NCBI GenBank assembly: GCA_017999895.1
Contig: JAGNKY010000002.1
Location: 124,001 to 188,000 of the forward strand
Reading direction: 5' to 3'
From: Bacteroidales bacterium
GTDB lineage: Bacteria; Bacteroidota; Bacteroidia; Bacteroidales; VadinHA17
DNA: 64,000 bases
The notes beneath the pieces were generated by a model, which was not told the DNA's origin, did not search any database, and saw nothing but the letters and a program-made list of their open reading frames with translations. The position numbers were made by a program, and so were the translations under genes. Positions 63,496-64,000 of this stretch are shown here, one piece after another. How positions within the stretch are numbered: position 1 is the stretch's first letter; each line of letters opens with the position of its first letter.

Positions 63496-63554
63496 AATTT
63501 TTAATAATAAATTACTAATTATTCCTTTATTTATTTCATCGAATTACAAGATCA

Positions 63555-64000
63555 CTATTCATGCGATGAAAAATATTTCATAAACTGTGTTCTTTCGAAC
63601 ATCATAGGTTCGCTTATTGATGAATAGTTCAGTTTTCCCCTGAATTGTTGAATCGTATTAAAGTTATTCCGTTTCATCCAGTCCGATATCTGTTCATTAA
63701 TTGTTTTAATTTGTTGTAATCCTTTCTTATACAATACAGAGCATACCTGTACAGTACTGGCCCCGGCAAGCATGTATTTTATGGCTTCATTGCCACTATG
63801 CACTCCGGTCGAAGCTGAAATATCAATCTTCATATTCAGAGCACTCGTCATGGCTATCCACCTTAAGACATAACGACACTCATCACTTGTACTAAATATT
63901 GTGGCCGGAACTATTTTCATTTTTTCGATATCTATATCTGGCTCATAAAACCTGTTGAACATTACTATACCATCTATTCCTCTTCGATATAACATTTCAA
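63555..64000 (-). CDS. Dihydroorotate-dehydrogenase-like protein (C-terminal part only)
   Basis: The 3' end of a gene running off the right edge; the visible part holds roughly the last 148 codons. Segments such as IDGIVMFNRFYEPD, IDISASTGVHSGNEAIKYMLAGASTVQVCSVLYKKG match the C-terminal half of DHOD-family TIM-barrel proteins (flavin-binding GxxxGxEAxKYxLAGA). An upstream ATG in the visible part is probably internal, since upstream codons stay open. Whether it is a true pyrD or a DHOD-like protein of another role cannot be decided here. Confidence 0.85.
   Translation of the reverse strand, partial: EMLYRRGIDGIVMFNRFYEPDIDIEKMKIVPATIFSTSDECRYVLRWIAMTSALNMKIDISASTGVHSGNEAIKYMLAGASTVQVCSVLYKKGLQQIKTINEQISDWMKRNNFNTIQQFRGKLNYSSISEPMMFERTQFMKYFSSHE

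Overview
The window looks like the chromosome of an uncultured-type member of the Bacteroidales/Marinilabiliales group (phylum Bacteroidota). The evidence is: two proteins with type IX secretion (T9SS) C-terminal sorting domains; phylum-typical families (BT_3928/DoxX, DUF4251, DUF6599, GH109, two Tat-exported Gfo/Idh/MocA proteins, a beta-propeller/Y_Y_Y sensor); AT-rich intergenic DNA; and TAnnTTTG -7 promoter elements with few clear Shine-Dalgarno sites. No rRNA, tRNA, CRISPR array, prophage or insertion sequence was seen. Both edges cut genes: an M28 peptidase at the left and a dihydroorotate-dehydrogenase-like protein at the right.

Layout: 1-4.9 kb, a minus-strand operon (129-aa exported protein, M1 metallopeptidase, six-helix membrane protein, M28 peptidase). 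5.1-8.1 kb, a POT peptide transporter followed by a Tat-type TIM-barrel protein. 8.4-10.5 kb, a DUF6599 protein and a ferredoxin-tailed aldo/keto reductase. 10.6-19.2 kb, an AlbA_2 regulator, a 1122-aa propeller/Y_Y_Y/SpoIIE-phosphatase sensor divergent from a 1257-aa gingipain-type (C25) T9SS substrate, and an HD protein. 19.3-30 kb, mixed metabolism: two Gfo/Idh/MocA proteins (one GH109), a CE15-like esterase, an AmrS radical SAM enzyme, a class IV aminotransferase, an exonuclease/GIY-YIG fusion and gamma-glutamyltransferase. 30-40 kb, cell envelope: glycosyltransferase, T9SS cargo protein, MurB, MltG, half-size TSUP protein, cardiolipin synthase, outer-membrane barrel and a DUF4251 lipoprotein. 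40-48.4 kb, zinc-ribbon protein, SSB, porin, TonB-like protein, SRAP/HMCES protein, serine hydrolase, and an exported ankyrin-repeat/barrel protein with a lipoprotein partner. 48.4-58.1 kb, a conserved housekeeping block: folP-cdaA divergent from tmk/BT_3928/tpiA/1494-aa exported protein/rsmE. 58.1-64 kb, an ECF sigma factor with a small acidic partner, uvrA, two exported proteins and the DHOD-like fragment.

How the parts may work together: the peptidases (M28, M1, C25) and the POT transporter fit a peptide-scavenging lifestyle; GH109, CE15, the Gfo/Idh/MocA proteins and T9SS cargo fit polymer degradation; CdaA (c-di-AMP), the SpoIIE-type sensor and the ECF sigma factor are the signalling genes.

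The most notable points are short tandem repeats with a seven-base period that recur in unrelated intergenic spacers, an exported ankyrin-repeat protein ending in a barrel-like domain, an ECF sigma factor paired with a small acidic protein, and several -7 promoter elements lying only 2-6 bases before start codons, which would imply leaderless mRNAs.
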